DNA from: Ktedonobacter robiniae
GTDB lineage: Bacteria; Chloroflexota; Ktedonobacteria; Ktedonobacterales; Ktedonobacteraceae
DNA: 64,000 nt
Direction: 5' to 3'
NCBI RefSeq assembly: GCF_016587375.1
Contig: NZ_BNJG01000001.1
Location: forward strand, 186,001-250,000
The position numbers and the translations under genes were made by a program. The first letter of the stretch is position 1, and each line of letters starts with the position of its first letter. Below are positions 7,885-16,443 of this stretch, piece by piece. Under the pieces are notes generated by a model. The model saw nothing but the letters and a program-made list of their open reading frames with translations. It did no database searches and was not told the DNA's origin.

Positions 7885-9153
7885 TTAGCCAGCCAGGCGC
7901 AGCATCTTACGGTGGTAGTCCCACACGCTTAACACCCGGCGACAGAACGGACGCCCTTCCGCTATTGCCTCTTGTAACACCCTCCTCTCTAGCTCTCGAT
8001 ACACCCCACGTACCGCTAGACGCGCCTCACGTGCGATTCTCGCCGCTATCTCTCGTTTGTGTTCCTGGTAAGCTTCCCCGTCCTCCTGGCCTACCTCCTC
8101 TAGCTGCTGCGCAACCTCTGCATACCGCCGCTTATACTCCTCCATGTCTATCACCTCGTCTAGCTCTCGCTCGATCAAGGTCCAGCCGGACCCCTCCTCT
8201 TGCCCCTGCTCCTCAGCGTCGATAACAGGCTCGTCAGCTTCCCCTTGTATCTCATGCTCCACACCCGCAAAGAGACGCTTGCGCATCTCAGCCACCGACT
8301 CAGGGAAGAACTGGCGCGAGTAACAAATACGATGCGCCTTACTGGCGACACGCTCAGTAACAACCTCCTTCTCTAGATATGCCATGCCATCCTCACCACG
8401 TACCAGTACCTCACGCTCACGCTTGACTTCCTTGGTTCCCTGCTCGCCTACTGAGAGGGCTTTCATCAGGTACTTGGTCACATACCCGATCGCCTTGACG
8501 TTGCGTATCTTCTCGATCCAGCCGTAGCGCTGAAAGTGCAGCTCCTCATCCTCTTGCATAGCCTGGGCTACTTCCTCATCCGTGTAGCCATAATCGCGCA
8601 TGAGCATCTCTGCTTCGCTTCGCTTGCCTTTAATCGCTGAGGTCCAGAGCGGGACGATCACCTCCTTGTAGGGAATGTGTTCAACACCTTTCATGAGGAT
8701 ATGCCAGTGAAAGCCGTTGCGCTCGAAGTCGCTATGCCGCTCTAACACGGCAAAGTACTCCACAGGGTACGCCTCACGCGCCCCTTTATGGTTTGGTCCT
8801 CTCCCCTTGGAGCCACGCCGCAAGGCTTGCATAAACGTGGTAAGCGCTCGACGCGCCTCTGCTACGGTTTTCCCCGCCTTCGTCAGCGTCAAGAAAAGCG
8901 TTGGTTCTGCTTGCCTAACCAGTTGACGCCAAAGCACCACCTTCCTTGGCCCGCAATGCTGACACTCCCAACGGTTACACCTTGCCCGTTGCATCTCTCC
9001 TGTATGCTTGTTTACCCAACGATGACGCAACGCCCACGGGTCCTTACAGTAGTACAGCGCATCAAGCCCGTACTGTTCCGCTATGAGTGTCTTTTCCTCT
9101 AGCGTTGGCTCATACCATCCCTGGTGTGTCTCGACCCCTACTATCTCTCCCAT
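7885..9153 (-). CDS. Rolling-circle replication initiator (HUH Rep)
   Basis: It nicks an origin and starts rolling-circle replication. The 422-aa protein shows a Cys cluster near the N-terminus (C59, C64, C67 in CNRWECQHCG), the two-histidine metal site in GFHWHILMKG (H149, H151) and the catalytic Tyr motif AIGYVTKYLMK (Y224 or Y228). These are the signatures of RepSA/RepA-type initiators of actinobacterial integrative plasmids. The acidic C-terminal third is specific. AGGAGG precedes the ATG. It is first in the leftward rep-xis-int operon, and the inverted-repeat region 9247-9525 lies directly upstream. Confidence 0.85.
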   Translation of the reverse strand: MGEIVGVETHQGWYEPTLEEKTLIAEQYGLDALYYCKDPWALRHRWVNKHTGEMQRARCNRWECQHCGPRKVVLWRQLVRQAEPTLFLTLTKAGKTVAEARRALTTFMQALRRGSKGRGPNHKGAREAYPVEYFAVLERHSDFERNGFHWHILMKGVEHIPYKEVIVPLWTSAIKGKRSEAEMLMRDYGYTDEEVAQAMQEDEELHFQRYGWIEKIRNVKAIGYVTKYLMKALSVGEQGTKEVKREREVLVRGEDGMAYLEKEVVTERVASKAHRICYSRQFFPESVAEMRKRLFAGVEHEIQGEADEPVIDAEEQGQEEGSGWTLIERELDEVIDMEEYKRRYAEVAQQLEEVGQEDGEAYQEHKREIAARIAREARLAVRGVYRELERRVLQEAIAEGRPFCRRVLSVWDYHRKMLRLAG

Positions 9154-9246
9154 AGACTCCCTCCTTCTCTTCCACCATTGACGCTTGCATTTGTCGCTGA
9201 GTAAGTGTGTGATATATTCCTTTCAGGGTCAAGGAAAGGACCCGGA

Positions 9247-9525
9247 GCGGTTGTACGTCGTGCGGCGGGGACCCCTACCCCACCGCCGCGTACAACCGCC
9301 GCCCCCCAGGCCCGCCACTCACCCACCCCACCCTCGCGCTTGAGCATTGTAGCCGCCGAGTGGGGAGGCGATGCCGCCCATTGCGGGGGCGATGAGCACT
9401 TCGTGCCGAGAGCGACCGGGTACTGCATTGAGTGCGTCACCGCAGGCCGGTCGCTCTCGCTCTGCGAGTCTATCACCCCCGCAATGGGTCGGGCCTGGCT
9501 GCATCGCTTGCTCTCCCCACTCGGC
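9247..9525. other. Candidate replication origin: large inverted repeats
   Basis: A GC-rich, apparently non-coding block upstream of rep. First hairpin: 11-bp perfect outer stem (9247-9257 with 9289-9299) plus an inner GC stem. Second: a long interrupted inverted repeat, 9355-9419 against 9447-9525, with perfect outer (12-nt), middle (about 12-nt) and inner (about 13-nt) stems and a loop near 9420-9446. Double- or single-strand origins of rolling-circle replicons look like this. An ORF at 9205-9636 runs across it but has no ribosome site or family resemblance. Confidence 0.6.
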
Positions 9526-9632
9526 ACGCTTCAGCCTGGTCGCAGGGCGAGGTATGCCTCAAGGCTCCCAAGGATGCTTGAGTGCCTCCGGCAGCCCACC
9601 GTAGCCACCCCACCGAGCGTTACGGCTAGCCA

Positions 9633-10019
9633 TTAAACCACCAATGACGAAGAAATGAGCAACGATTCCCACACAGAAAGGCCGATCAGAGATGTTTGAC
9701 GGTCTATCAGCGCCAACGCCGAGAGCCACCCAAGAGCATAGCCCGCACGACTAGCAACCGACTCCATATGGTCAGGGAGAACAACATCTACGACCAACTG
9801 CACCACCTCGGCCTCACTATACGACTGTTCGGCGAGAACGAGCTGGGCCGGATCCTCACTCTCGCAATACATGCTCTCAAAGTAGCCATCAAAGCCCCAT
9901 TCACACACTTTCTGGAACTCAGAATCACCCACAATCCAGGTGTCCAACCGTGTTGACAAGAGGAAAGCAGAGGAGTATTCAGTGCTCACAAAATCCTTGA
10001 ATGTTGCTTGTACGCGCAT
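9633..10019 (-). CDS. Hypothetical protein, paralogue of its neighbour
   Basis: 128 aa, no family recognised. It aligns with the protein encoded just upstream: S-x-AFLLxTRLD, DSxFxxxCxWGFxxY, then a hydrophobic ALGWLSALALI helix near the C-terminus. The ATG at 10019 overlaps the upstream stop (TAATG) and has GGAGG inside the upstream gene, so the two are translationally coupled. The products are acidic, with one short hydrophobic stretch. Both lie beside the candidate origin, so a replication, copy-control or partner role is possible but unproven. Confidence 0.6.
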   Translation of the reverse strand: MRVQATFKDFVSTEYSSAFLLSTRLDTWIVGDSEFQKVCEWGFDGYFESMYCESEDPAQLVLAEQSYSEAEVVQLVVDVVLPDHMESVASRAGYALGWLSALALIDRQTSLIGLSVWESLLISSSLVV

Positions 10020-10456
10020 TATGCGGCCTCCTTCCATGACTGCTCCTGGTAGTGCGTCACTAACATGACAAGCAAAGAGAGGCCACGCAGAGCCTCGTTA
10101 TTCTGAACCAAAACTAAGGCCGAGAGCCAGCCAAGCACCATAGCCGCACAAAAAGGAAGAGGCGTTTGTTGATACTCGTAGGCAATAGCAACATTTTCTA
10201 CTACAAAGGCCTCCACTTCACGCCACTCATAATAGCGATCAACAAGGAAACAGTTCCCCTGCTCATCGCACAGTTCCATATCATCGGCATAGGACTGAAA
10301 GCCCCATTGACAACCAGAGGCAAAGTCTGGGCTATCAGTGATTGAGGCATCAAAGTGACCATCAAGGAGAAGCGCAGGAGAATACGGCAAGCCAATAACA
10401 TCAGTTGGTTTCAAAGCAGAAGCCGTTATGGTGGCCTGGGCCAAGTCTCGCATCAT
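10019..10456 (-). CDS. Hypothetical protein, first of a paralogous pair
   Basis: 145 aa, no family recognised. It shares with the downstream gene the pattern SPALLLDGHFDASITDSPDF, CQWGFQSY and a hydrophobic MVLGWLSALVLV segment. The ATG at 10456 follows GGGAGGTG with a 5-nt gap; the longer TTG start is rejected. The gene pair probably arose by tandem duplication and keeps a 1-nt overlap. Confidence 0.6.
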   Translation of the reverse strand: MMRDLAQATITASALKPTDVIGLPYSPALLLDGHFDASITDSPDFASGCQWGFQSYADDMELCDEQGNCFLVDRYYEWREVEAFVVENVAIAYEYQQTPLPFCAAMVLGWLSALVLVQNNEALRGLSLLVMLVTHYQEQSWKEAA

Positions 10457-10704
10457 AGGTTCACCTCCCTGTGTTGACAAGCCAGGCCCCCACCATGCAT
10501 ACTGAAAAGTGAGATCCTAGCAACGTTCAAGAGCGTCTAGTGACTCATCGCTGGTTGGGTATCGCGAGTACCCTTCCAGCACTCCCCCCACCTTACATCC
10601 CCTACTTAATGGCAAGCGATTGAACCTTTTACTCTCTAGTAAGAGCGTCTAAAAGTTTCAAAAGTTGAAATTGTTTACAAAGGTAATATAGCATAAAGAA
10701 GCAT

Positions 10705-10733
10705 TTGTTGTCAAAGATGAAGGATTGTATAAA
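10705..10733 (+). promoter_or_regulatory. Promoter of the HTH-GNAT gene
   Basis: TTGTTG (10705-10710), 17 nt, TATAAA (10728-10733), in an AT-rich tract. The remaining bases of 10457-10801 show no gene. Confidence 0.5.
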
Positions 10734-10801
10734 GTTGAAAAAGCTGATATCATATCAATGTGCCAAGTAATCACTTATAAACTTTAAGGGACGGTGGGCG
10801 T

Positions 10802-11596
10802 ATGAAGAACTTTTACACAGCAAGCGAGGCTCAAAAACGTCTCGGTATGGATAAGAACAGCTTTTACTACTTGGTTAGAAAAGGAACGCTCAAAGGCATC
10901 ACACCACCAGGCAAAAAGCACAGTTTGTACCCAAAATCCGAAATAGATAAGTTTGCAGCATCCATAAAGACGTTAATGGATCAGTACGGACGAGAAACAA
11001 GCGTTTTTGAGAAGGCAACAACCGAAGACCTGCAAGCAGAGGTGGATATAGATTTGAGCCTCTATGGAAATAAAGGAACTACTCCTTTGGAGGCAAGGTT
11101 AGCAAGGTTAAATGCCAATTCCGAAGGAAACTTTGTTCTGAGAAACGAAGGCGACATTGTAGGCCATGTCAGTTTCTATCCGGTTGAGTCAGAGACACTT
11201 CGAGAAGCTATATCAGGCGAAAGGCACGGTATCCCAATCGATAAGATCCTGCCATTTGAACCTGGAAAGCCCTTAGACATGCTCATCTTCATAATAAGCG
11301 TCAAACCTGGCTTTCCTCCTGACGTTTCAAATTATTATGGACAGAGACTTATAGCTGGAACGGTACATAAACTTAGAGAGCTAGGCGAGCGTGGAGTAGA
11401 GATCGAAAACATATACGCAACAAGCCGTACCGCAGCAGGCATCAAACTATGCCGTAAGTTGGGTATGACAGAGGAGCCTATCTCTGGCGAGAGAGGTCGT
11501 TACCGCTACTCCTTGCACATACCAACATCGTACTCAATATTAGTACAAGAGTATAAGCAGGGGTTAGAAGAGTATAAAAGGTCATCGACAAAATAA
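10802..11596 (+). CDS. Helix-turn-helix / GNAT-like fusion protein
   Basis: 264 aa. Residues 1-60 form an excisionase/MerR-type winged helix (FYTASEAQKRLGMDKNSFYYLV, then GKKHSLYPKSEIDKF). Residues about 75-250 resemble a GNAT N-acetyltransferase fold: a strand LARLNANSEGNFVLRNEGDIVGHVSFYPV, a helix RLIAGTVHKLRELGERGVEIENIYATSR, and GIKLCRKLGM at the usual C-terminal helix. The canonical acetyl-CoA loop is weak, so catalysis is uncertain. It could be an acetylating or ligand-sensing regulator. It is alone between its promoter and a 22-bp inverted repeat, as the first cargo unit. Confidence 0.65.
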   Translation: MKNFYTASEAQKRLGMDKNSFYYLVRKGTLKGITPPGKKHSLYPKSEIDKFAASIKTLMDQYGRETSVFEKATTEDLQAEVDIDLSLYGNKGTTPLEARLARLNANSEGNFVLRNEGDIVGHVSFYPVESETLREAISGERHGIPIDKILPFEPGKPLDMLIFIISVKPGFPPDVSNYYGQRLIAGTVHKLRELGERGVEIENIYATSRTAAGIKLCRKLGMTEEPISGERGRYRYSLHIPTSYSILVQEYKQGLEEYKRSSTK

Positions 11597-11597
11597 A

Positions 11598-11660
11598 ATG
11601 GCAGCTATAAAAGCCATCTCAGATCAGGTTAGAAGCTAAGATGGCTTTTATAGCTGCCAT
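11598..11660 (+). terminator. 22-bp perfect inverted repeat after HTH-GNAT gene
   Basis: 11598-11619 pairs perfectly with 11639-11660 around a 19-nt loop. It starts right after the stop codon and probably ends transcription in both directions, although a T-run is missing. Confidence 0.6.
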
Positions 11661-11689
11661 AAGGCTCCTAAGGACCTACGCCAGCATAA

Positions 11690-11891
11690 CTAGTACAGCA
11701 TTTAGTACAGCGACACACACAAATTTAGGCAGGGGAACACCAACACCCACAAACAAAGAAGTCTGGTTTTAAGCTCCATAAGGACAACATAAACACCCAT
11801 AAATAAACCGGATAGATCCCGGCCATCGGCACCAATGGCAAGCTGTAAACTGCCCATGAAGCTCAAAATCGCTAACAATTGAGAGCAAAAC
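11690..11891. repeat. att-like repeat A (diverged)
   Basis: It carries the arm doublet (11690-11711), then about 100 bp that align with copies B and C (shared islands such as ACAAACAA, TTTTAAGC and CAAATAAACC in similar order), then a degenerate core TAGATCCCGGCCATCGGC near 11811-11828, and AATGGCAAGC at 11834. Its tail (11845-11891) matches repeat D at 15312. It is more diverged than B is from C. Nothing else is seen up to 12116. Confidence 0.65.
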
Positions 11892-12116
11892 CCACATCCC
11901 TTCATCAAGGATATCAGCCCTTGTAACTATATGGTGGTGCCTGACACTTGGGACCATTATATTTATGTGTTTTGATTTCATTATTATTATAAATAACAGT
12001 GGGATGGATCAGAGAAAAGGTTTTGTTGTGCATCTGTCGTAAAAAGAACTTTAGTAGCGTTTCTTTATAGTACGGGAGTATCACACAGAGTAAGGAAAAT
12101 AGGAAGGGGGAACGCA

Positions 12117-12512
12117 GTGAGGCATTCTACCATTAAGATGAACGTTTGTCCCGTCATACTGACTAGTGGGATAGCATTGCTGTTCGCGGTTGGTACAATG
12201 ATTGGCACAACGGCACCAGTGTCAGCCGCGAGTACAAAGGGAACAGGAGCGGTCACCAGCATAAAGACGGTAAGGGTAACCGCATACAACTACAGCGAGT
12301 GCGGCTCGTATTCAAGTGACGTTGGCAATATGCAGTACTGGTATTGCTGGGACGCCCCAGCAGACGATAACACAGCGTATCAATACGATCAGTGGCAGCA
12401 GCTTGTTGATACGCCGTGTTGGACCCGTTCCACGGGTTTTGCACAAGGAGGTACGGGGCCGGCGTACCAGTCCCTGAATATTGAGAGTGGTCCTCCCACG
12501 CCTGAATGTTAA
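12117..12512 (+). CDS. Small secreted Cys-containing protein
   Basis: 131 aa with a Sec signal peptide: basic start, hydrophobic core (VILTSGIALLFAVGTMIG), and likely cleavage after APVSA. The mature part is about 90 aa, rich in Tyr, Ser and Thr, with four Cys and a YWYCWDAP segment. No family is recognised. GTG at 12117 follows GGAAGGGGG; ATG at 12138 is the alternative. It lies between att-like repeats A and B with another secreted mini-protein. Confidence 0.6.
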   Translation: MRHSTIKMNVCPVILTSGIALLFAVGTMIGTTAPVSAASTKGTGAVTSIKTVRVTAYNYSECGSYSSDVGNMQYWYCWDAPADDNTAYQYDQWQQLVDTPCWTRSTGFAQGGTGPAYQSLNIESGPPTPEC

Positions 12513-12636
12513 AACAAACGGCCATCGGAAAACTGGCTTAGTGTCCTTGACATTGACCGAGCCAAGAGCTAACGAAGGCAGGAGTCAGTCAATCTCATAA
12601 ACGTCACGTTGAGCTTCAGCACTTCCTATCAAAAAG

Positions 12637-13029
12637 TTGATGGGAAGCGCTGAAGCATGTGGAGATAGAGATGAGGATATACGTCGTTACAGATCAGATG
12701 CGCTATTTTTTATTTACTGTGACTCTCTGTCCATCGGTAGTCTCGTGCCAGAACCATATGCGTGTCTCCTTAAACGGTATGATTTAAGCACTTACGCGAC
12801 CAGCTTACCATTTTTGAAAACCTCAATAACCCTCGTGCTTGGAGTGGACACGTACGCAGCGCTCCCGCCAAGTGGGAAACTTCAGACGGAGAAGTTATTG
12901 TCGCTGCACTCAAAGAAGCTCAACAAAATCCAGTTAGTAGAAATAACCACGGTTGACTTTGTTTGGGGTGATAAGTTGGTACTATCGCAATGGTCAGAGC
13001 ACTGTAGTGAGTGTCCACAAGACAGTTAA
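12637..13029 (+). CDS. Doubtful small ORF
   Basis: A 130-codon frame starting at TTG with no good ribosome site. The second half (LSLHSKKLNKIQLVEITTVDFVWGDK) looks protein-like, the first half does not. A second frame (from ATG 12671) reads well for the first 38 codons, so this could be one gene broken by a frameshift near 12785. No family recognised. Confidence 0.25.
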   Translation: MMGSAEACGDRDEDIRRYRSDALFFIYCDSLSIGSLVPEPYACLLKRYDLSTYATSLPFLKTSITLVLGVDTYAALPPSGKLQTEKLLSLHSKKLNKIQLVEITTVDFVWGDKLVLSQWSEHCSECPQDS

Positions 13030-13226
13030 GACAAGTTTCTGGGCTCCACGCGGAATTAGTATCAAAAATGAGAGGAGGGAGGCTATAACAGGACTATAGG
13101 ACAAAAGGACAACATGTTTGTGTGCAGTGCTGCTCTAAGAGCATTTTTAGTAAGTGGTTCTAGTGTGCGCCAGGTAATGCAAAAGAGATAAGAGTAGATC
13201 TATTCCCCAGAAAGGGAGTACGTTTT

Positions 13227-13520
13227 ATGCATAACAAGCTACGCGTCATCCTGTTTGGAGCACTGCTCCTTAGCGCTTTTGCGTTCTCTCTTGTTGGTAC
13301 GACTCTGCCTGCCTTCTCCCAAAGCTTGGGCAGATCCCAGGTTACCATTCCACAACCGCGCACTCCCTATATGAACGGCTATCGTATGGGATACAGGGAT
13401 GCGGTGACCGACTGTGAGACGTCCCCCGGGTATGGGCATGCCTACAGACCAACCCCTAAAGAAGAGGGCTATATGGATGGTTATAACTATGCCCGTGCTA
13501 ACGATCCGTCATGCACCTAG
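13227..13520 (+). CDS. Small secreted protein with GY-rich duplicated motif
   Basis: 97 aa. The signal peptide (VILFGALLLSAFAFSLVGTT, cleavage near AFS) leaves a mature part of about 65 aa. That part contains two similar blocks: PYMNGYRMGYRDAVTDC and GYMDGYNYARANDPSC, each with Y-M-x-G-Y and ending in Cys, which could form a disulfide. No family is recognised. An effector, bacteriocin-like or envelope role is possible. GGGAG precedes the ATG. Cassette gene between repeats A and B. Confidence 0.65.
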   Translation: MHNKLRVILFGALLLSAFAFSLVGTTLPAFSQSLGRSQVTIPQPRTPYMNGYRMGYRDAVTDCETSPGYGHAYRPTPKEEGYMDGYNYARANDPSCT

Positions 13521-14005
13521 TAGAGATAGAACATCTACACTTTCATAAAAAGATTTCAGCCTCTCGCCGTAAATTGGCTGCTTTTGAGATGAGGGCGTCT
13601 GTGCATGAGGAAGGCCCAGGATCTATCCGGGGTCTTCCCCATCCAGGTACAACAGCTTATTTTTGGCAAGATTTGTAATCAGCCTGGTACCCGTCACGCT
13701 CGCCGTCTGCATAATCACGATAGTATTCATCTTTTGGGTATCGCTATGGTTAATTATGTAATAATACCTAAAATCCTTATAAGGCTGTTCTAGTCATACA
13801 AAGCTATATCTTTGCTCAAACTACAGGGAAAATAGATGGTAAAGGGAAACCCGATGGAGATAAAGGTTAAACATTACAGAACTGACCATCAAAAACCACC
13901 TTTTTTATCCCCTGCAATAGCAGCAATACAAAGTTTATAAAACCGCCCTAGAAGCCAAAACGGCTATAAGAGGGACTTAAAATTTCCTGGCTTAAGAAAT
14001 AAACA

Positions 14006-14198
14006 GCAAGCCATAAGTTTATAAGCATCTACACTGTTATAGCCAGTACAGCGTTTAGTACAGCCACATCCACCAACTTACACACGAAACCACAAATACC
14101 AACAAACAAGATATCGAGATTTTAAGCACTAGGAGGACAACCACCAACAATCACAAATAAACCGACTAGAATCTTTCCATCGGCCTCAATGGCAAGCC
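14006..14198. repeat. att-like repeat B
   Basis: About 175 bp (14006-14182) match repeat C (16447-16629) at roughly 95%, with a 1-bp indel. Arm doublet at 14043-14065; degenerate core GACTAGAATCTTTCCATCGGC near 14164-14184 in place of the tRNA end; then AATGGCAAGCC at 14188. Upstream, 13521-14005 holds no gene I can support. Confidence 0.8.
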
Positions 14199-14286
14199 AT
14201 AGATCCACAGCAAATACAAAACTTAAGAAATAAGGTATAATAGAACTGATCAATGTATGTCGAGTGGCTAGTGAAAGGAGATCTTT

Positions 14287-14532
14287 ATGGCAACATCAGA
14301 AGAGAGGCTCACCACGTTAGAGCGAACGGTTACTGGATATAAACCAGTTTTACAGGAAATTGCATACGAATTAACAATGGTGAAAGGGCTAACCGTCGAC
14401 CAGATCAGAGTCACCCAAGAATTAAAAAGCGACATAGATGGTGTGAAACAAGACATCGGCACTATCAATGAGCGTCTTTCGCAGATGGACGAGAAACTCA
14501 ACACCATCCTCTCACTCTTAAAGCCATCCTGA
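14287..14532 (+). CDS. Small coiled-coil protein
   Basis: 81 aa, almost wholly helical, with heptad spacing (ERLTTLERTVTGYKPVLQEI, then IDGVKQDIGTINERLSQMDE and KLNTILSLL). It has no catalytic motif. AAAGGAG precedes the ATG. Such proteins often serve as oligomerising partners. It is the first gene after repeat B, and a further AATGGCAAGCC sits 8 bp after its stop. Confidence 0.65.
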   Translation: MATSEERLTTLERTVTGYKPVLQEIAYELTMVKGLTVDQIRVTQELKSDIDGVKQDIGTINERLSQMDEKLNTILSLLKPS

Positions 14533-14684
14533 TTTAATAAATGGCAAGCCAACTGCTACACAGAAAAATAAGCTTTCAATGACGACATAAGACGACAGAC
14601 TCACGCCTTATCGTTAAGACCAATGAAAACCATAACAGTAAGGTTTCTTTCTTTGCTCTCCTCACATTATTCAAGAAGGTTGAA

Positions 14685-15257
14685 ATGGATTCAGATCATC
14701 AATATGATCATCTTCTCACCTGTATTCGCGCATATTGGCGGCAATCTACCTTTCCACCAGCTACAGAAGAACAAATTCAAGAAACTGAGCAGCAGTTGGG
14801 CTTCCCATTGCCACCGTTGCTGCGACTCCTCTACACAAAGATCGCCAATGGCGGCTTTGGTCCTGGTTTAGGCATTATAGGGGCGCCAGGCGGCTTTCGC
14901 ATGACCACTCGCTGGTTGTTTGATAGACCAAAACTTGATATTGTGCAATCGTACCAGCAAGAGATTTCTGAAGCGCAAATGCTTATTCACCTGGAAGATT
15001 ATGAAAAGATTCCATGTACATTGAATGTTTGGTACAAACTAGACAATGCCTATGAGGAGAGAGAGATCCAAAGTTATCGCTATGAACTACCAGACCATGC
15101 TTGGCCTGAATATATGCTCCCACTCTGCTACCATGGTTGTACATGCTTTACCTATATTGATGTAATGAGTGGTCGGCTATTTAATGAGAGAATTGAATGT
15201 GTAGCAGCATCATTGGAAGAGTGGTTTGAGAATGGGCTGGCCGGTGAGTGTATGTAA
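14685..15257 (+). CDS. SUKH (SMI1/KNR4) family immunity-type protein
   Basis: 190 aa. The N-terminus has the SUKH hallmark: a helix plus ATEEQIQETEQQLGFPLPPL with LLRLLYTKIANGGFGPG, then the strand and loop around GLGIIGAPGG, and a C-terminal CTCFTYIDVMSGRLF strand. SUKH proteins neutralise nuclease and other toxins of polymorphic toxin systems by direct binding. No toxin gene is visible, so it may be an orphan immunity gene giving protection against neighbours. ATG at 14685 follows AAGAAGG. Confidence 0.8.
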   Translation: MDSDHQYDHLLTCIRAYWRQSTFPPATEEQIQETEQQLGFPLPPLLRLLYTKIANGGFGPGLGIIGAPGGFRMTTRWLFDRPKLDIVQSYQQEISEAQMLIHLEDYEKIPCTLNVWYKLDNAYEEREIQSYRYELPDHAWPEYMLPLCYHGCTCFTYIDVMSGRLFNERIECVAASLEEWFENGLAGECM

Positions 15258-15311
15258 TTTTTCTGTCACTGCAACATTCTACAGCCATAACCTTACTCGT
15301 ATAGTAAAGCC

Positions 15312-15371
15312 ATAAAACCGCCCATGAAGCTCAAAACCGCAAACAAGTGAGAGCAAAAGTGAGAGCAAAAC
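15312..15371. repeat. att-like repeat D with a second arm-site type
   Basis: It shares a CCCATGAAGCTCAAAA block with the tail of repeat A. It ends in a tandem GTGAGAGCAAAA doublet (15347-15370), which recurs as TGACAGCAAAA x2 beside the integrase relic (16709-16731) and once at 11879. Probably arm sites of a related integrase. Confidence 0.55.
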
Positions 15372-15564
15372 CGCTCAACACACATCATAAAAGTTAGACA
15401 AGAATAGACAACAATAATCCTATAAACTGGCTCAAGAAGCCCATAGATGACCCATGGAAGCCACGCCAAAAACTCATCAAAAGGAGTTCAACTCTCCCCG
15501 AACAAAAAGATATAATAGAGCATCACATATTTCTAGAATAGGAGCTGAAGGGGTCTTTCAAACT

Positions 15565-16014
15565 ATGAGTGCTGGAGTAGGACTCTACAGTAGCCACGAC
15601 ATCACAGAAGAAGAGCTGGCTGAAGTTATCCTTCAGGCCGGTGGAATGCTGACACCAGACTCGCCAGCAGGGTACTTCGGAGGTCTCATTGAAGGCGAAG
15701 CTTATGTATGGGTGTTTCGTATTCCCTGTTATGATGGGGTCTTTGATAATGAAGGTAACCCTCTCGATGAGGACGAAATCGTGTTACTCGACCAGGCCAA
15801 AGTGTTGCTTGGTGGTGAGTTTCAAACCTGGATCTATATCCATCTTGGCAGAGAGCCAGGCAGTCAGCGGCTGGCTGTCCGCTTTGCCTATACCTGCTGT
15901 CAGCGTTGGCCATGCATCGTTGATAGCGACGAGAAGAAAGGGAGGGTATTTTCGAGCCAAGAGATCGAGCAACTGTACAAGGAAGATGGAGCATTTACTG
16001 GGTACGGATTGTGA
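15565..16014 (+). CDS. Hypothetical protein, possible immunity protein
   Basis: About 149 aa from ATG 15565 (GAAGGGG 11 nt upstream); an earlier ATG at 15454 would make 186 aa. It is acidic, with alternating strands and helices (DITEEELAEVILQAGGMLTP, then YVWVFRIPCYDGVFDNEGNP, LLGGEFQTWIYIHLG, RLAVRFAYTCCQRWPCIVDS). No family recognised. The size, acidity and position after a SUKH gene suit an immunity-type protein; this is inference. Confidence 0.5.
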   Translation: MSAGVGLYSSHDITEEELAEVILQAGGMLTPDSPAGYFGGLIEGEAYVWVFRIPCYDGVFDNEGNPLDEDEIVLLDQAKVLLGGEFQTWIYIHLGREPGSQRLAVRFAYTCCQRWPCIVDSDEKKGRVFSSQEIEQLYKEDGAFTGYGL

Positions 16015-16059
16015 AGAGCAGGCCTAAAAGCTGTATCTTCGTGAGAGGTCAGAAGAGCA

Positions 16060-16443
16060 ATGACAAAAATGGCAGAACTGGCAGGAGTCGCTCATAATAT
16101 CGCGCATCATTCTGCAAGTGGTTTGAGCTTTCTCTATCCACATTTGGCTCAAGCTCTTCGAGCAGTTGGGGAAGAAACAACAGCCATTGAATTGCTTGTC
16201 CAGGATCCGTATCCCCCGAAGGCTGCGGAGGTACAGCCGCTCCGATTGTCTCTTGCTTCGCTCAAAGGAACGGTCCAAAGGATGCTTCAAAAACACGGCT
16301 TCCATCAAAATGATGTTCTCTCGATTGTTTTGCACGTCAATCCCGACCCTCGGGATAGCACCGGCTCTGTGCTACATACGAGGGCTGTTATCACTGCCAA
16401 AAATGGTCGCGTGTATGACTCTGGCTGGTTGCGACCGAAATGA
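16060..16443 (+). CDS. Hypothetical protein at end of cargo region
   Basis: 127 aa. The helical N-terminal half (NIAHHSASGLSFLYPHLAQA, LRAVGEETTAIELL) is followed by strands (VLSIVLHVNPD, LHTRAVITAKNGRVYDSGW). No family recognised. The start is weakly supported (AGAGG 11 nt upstream). Its TGA overlaps the AATGGCAAGCC that opens repeat C, so repeat and gene end abut. Confidence 0.5.
   Translation: MTKMAELAGVAHNIAHHSASGLSFLYPHLAQALRAVGEETTAIELLVQDPYPPKAAEVQPLRLSLASLKGTVQRMLQKHGFHQNDVLSIVLHVNPDPRDSTGSVLHTRAVITAKNGRVYDSGWLRPK

Noticed and set aside
9205..9636. 143-codon open frame across the inverted-repeat region
   Set aside because: No ribosome site, Pro/Arg/Ala-rich composition typical of GC-rich non-coding DNA, and the base-pairing structure explains the sequence better.
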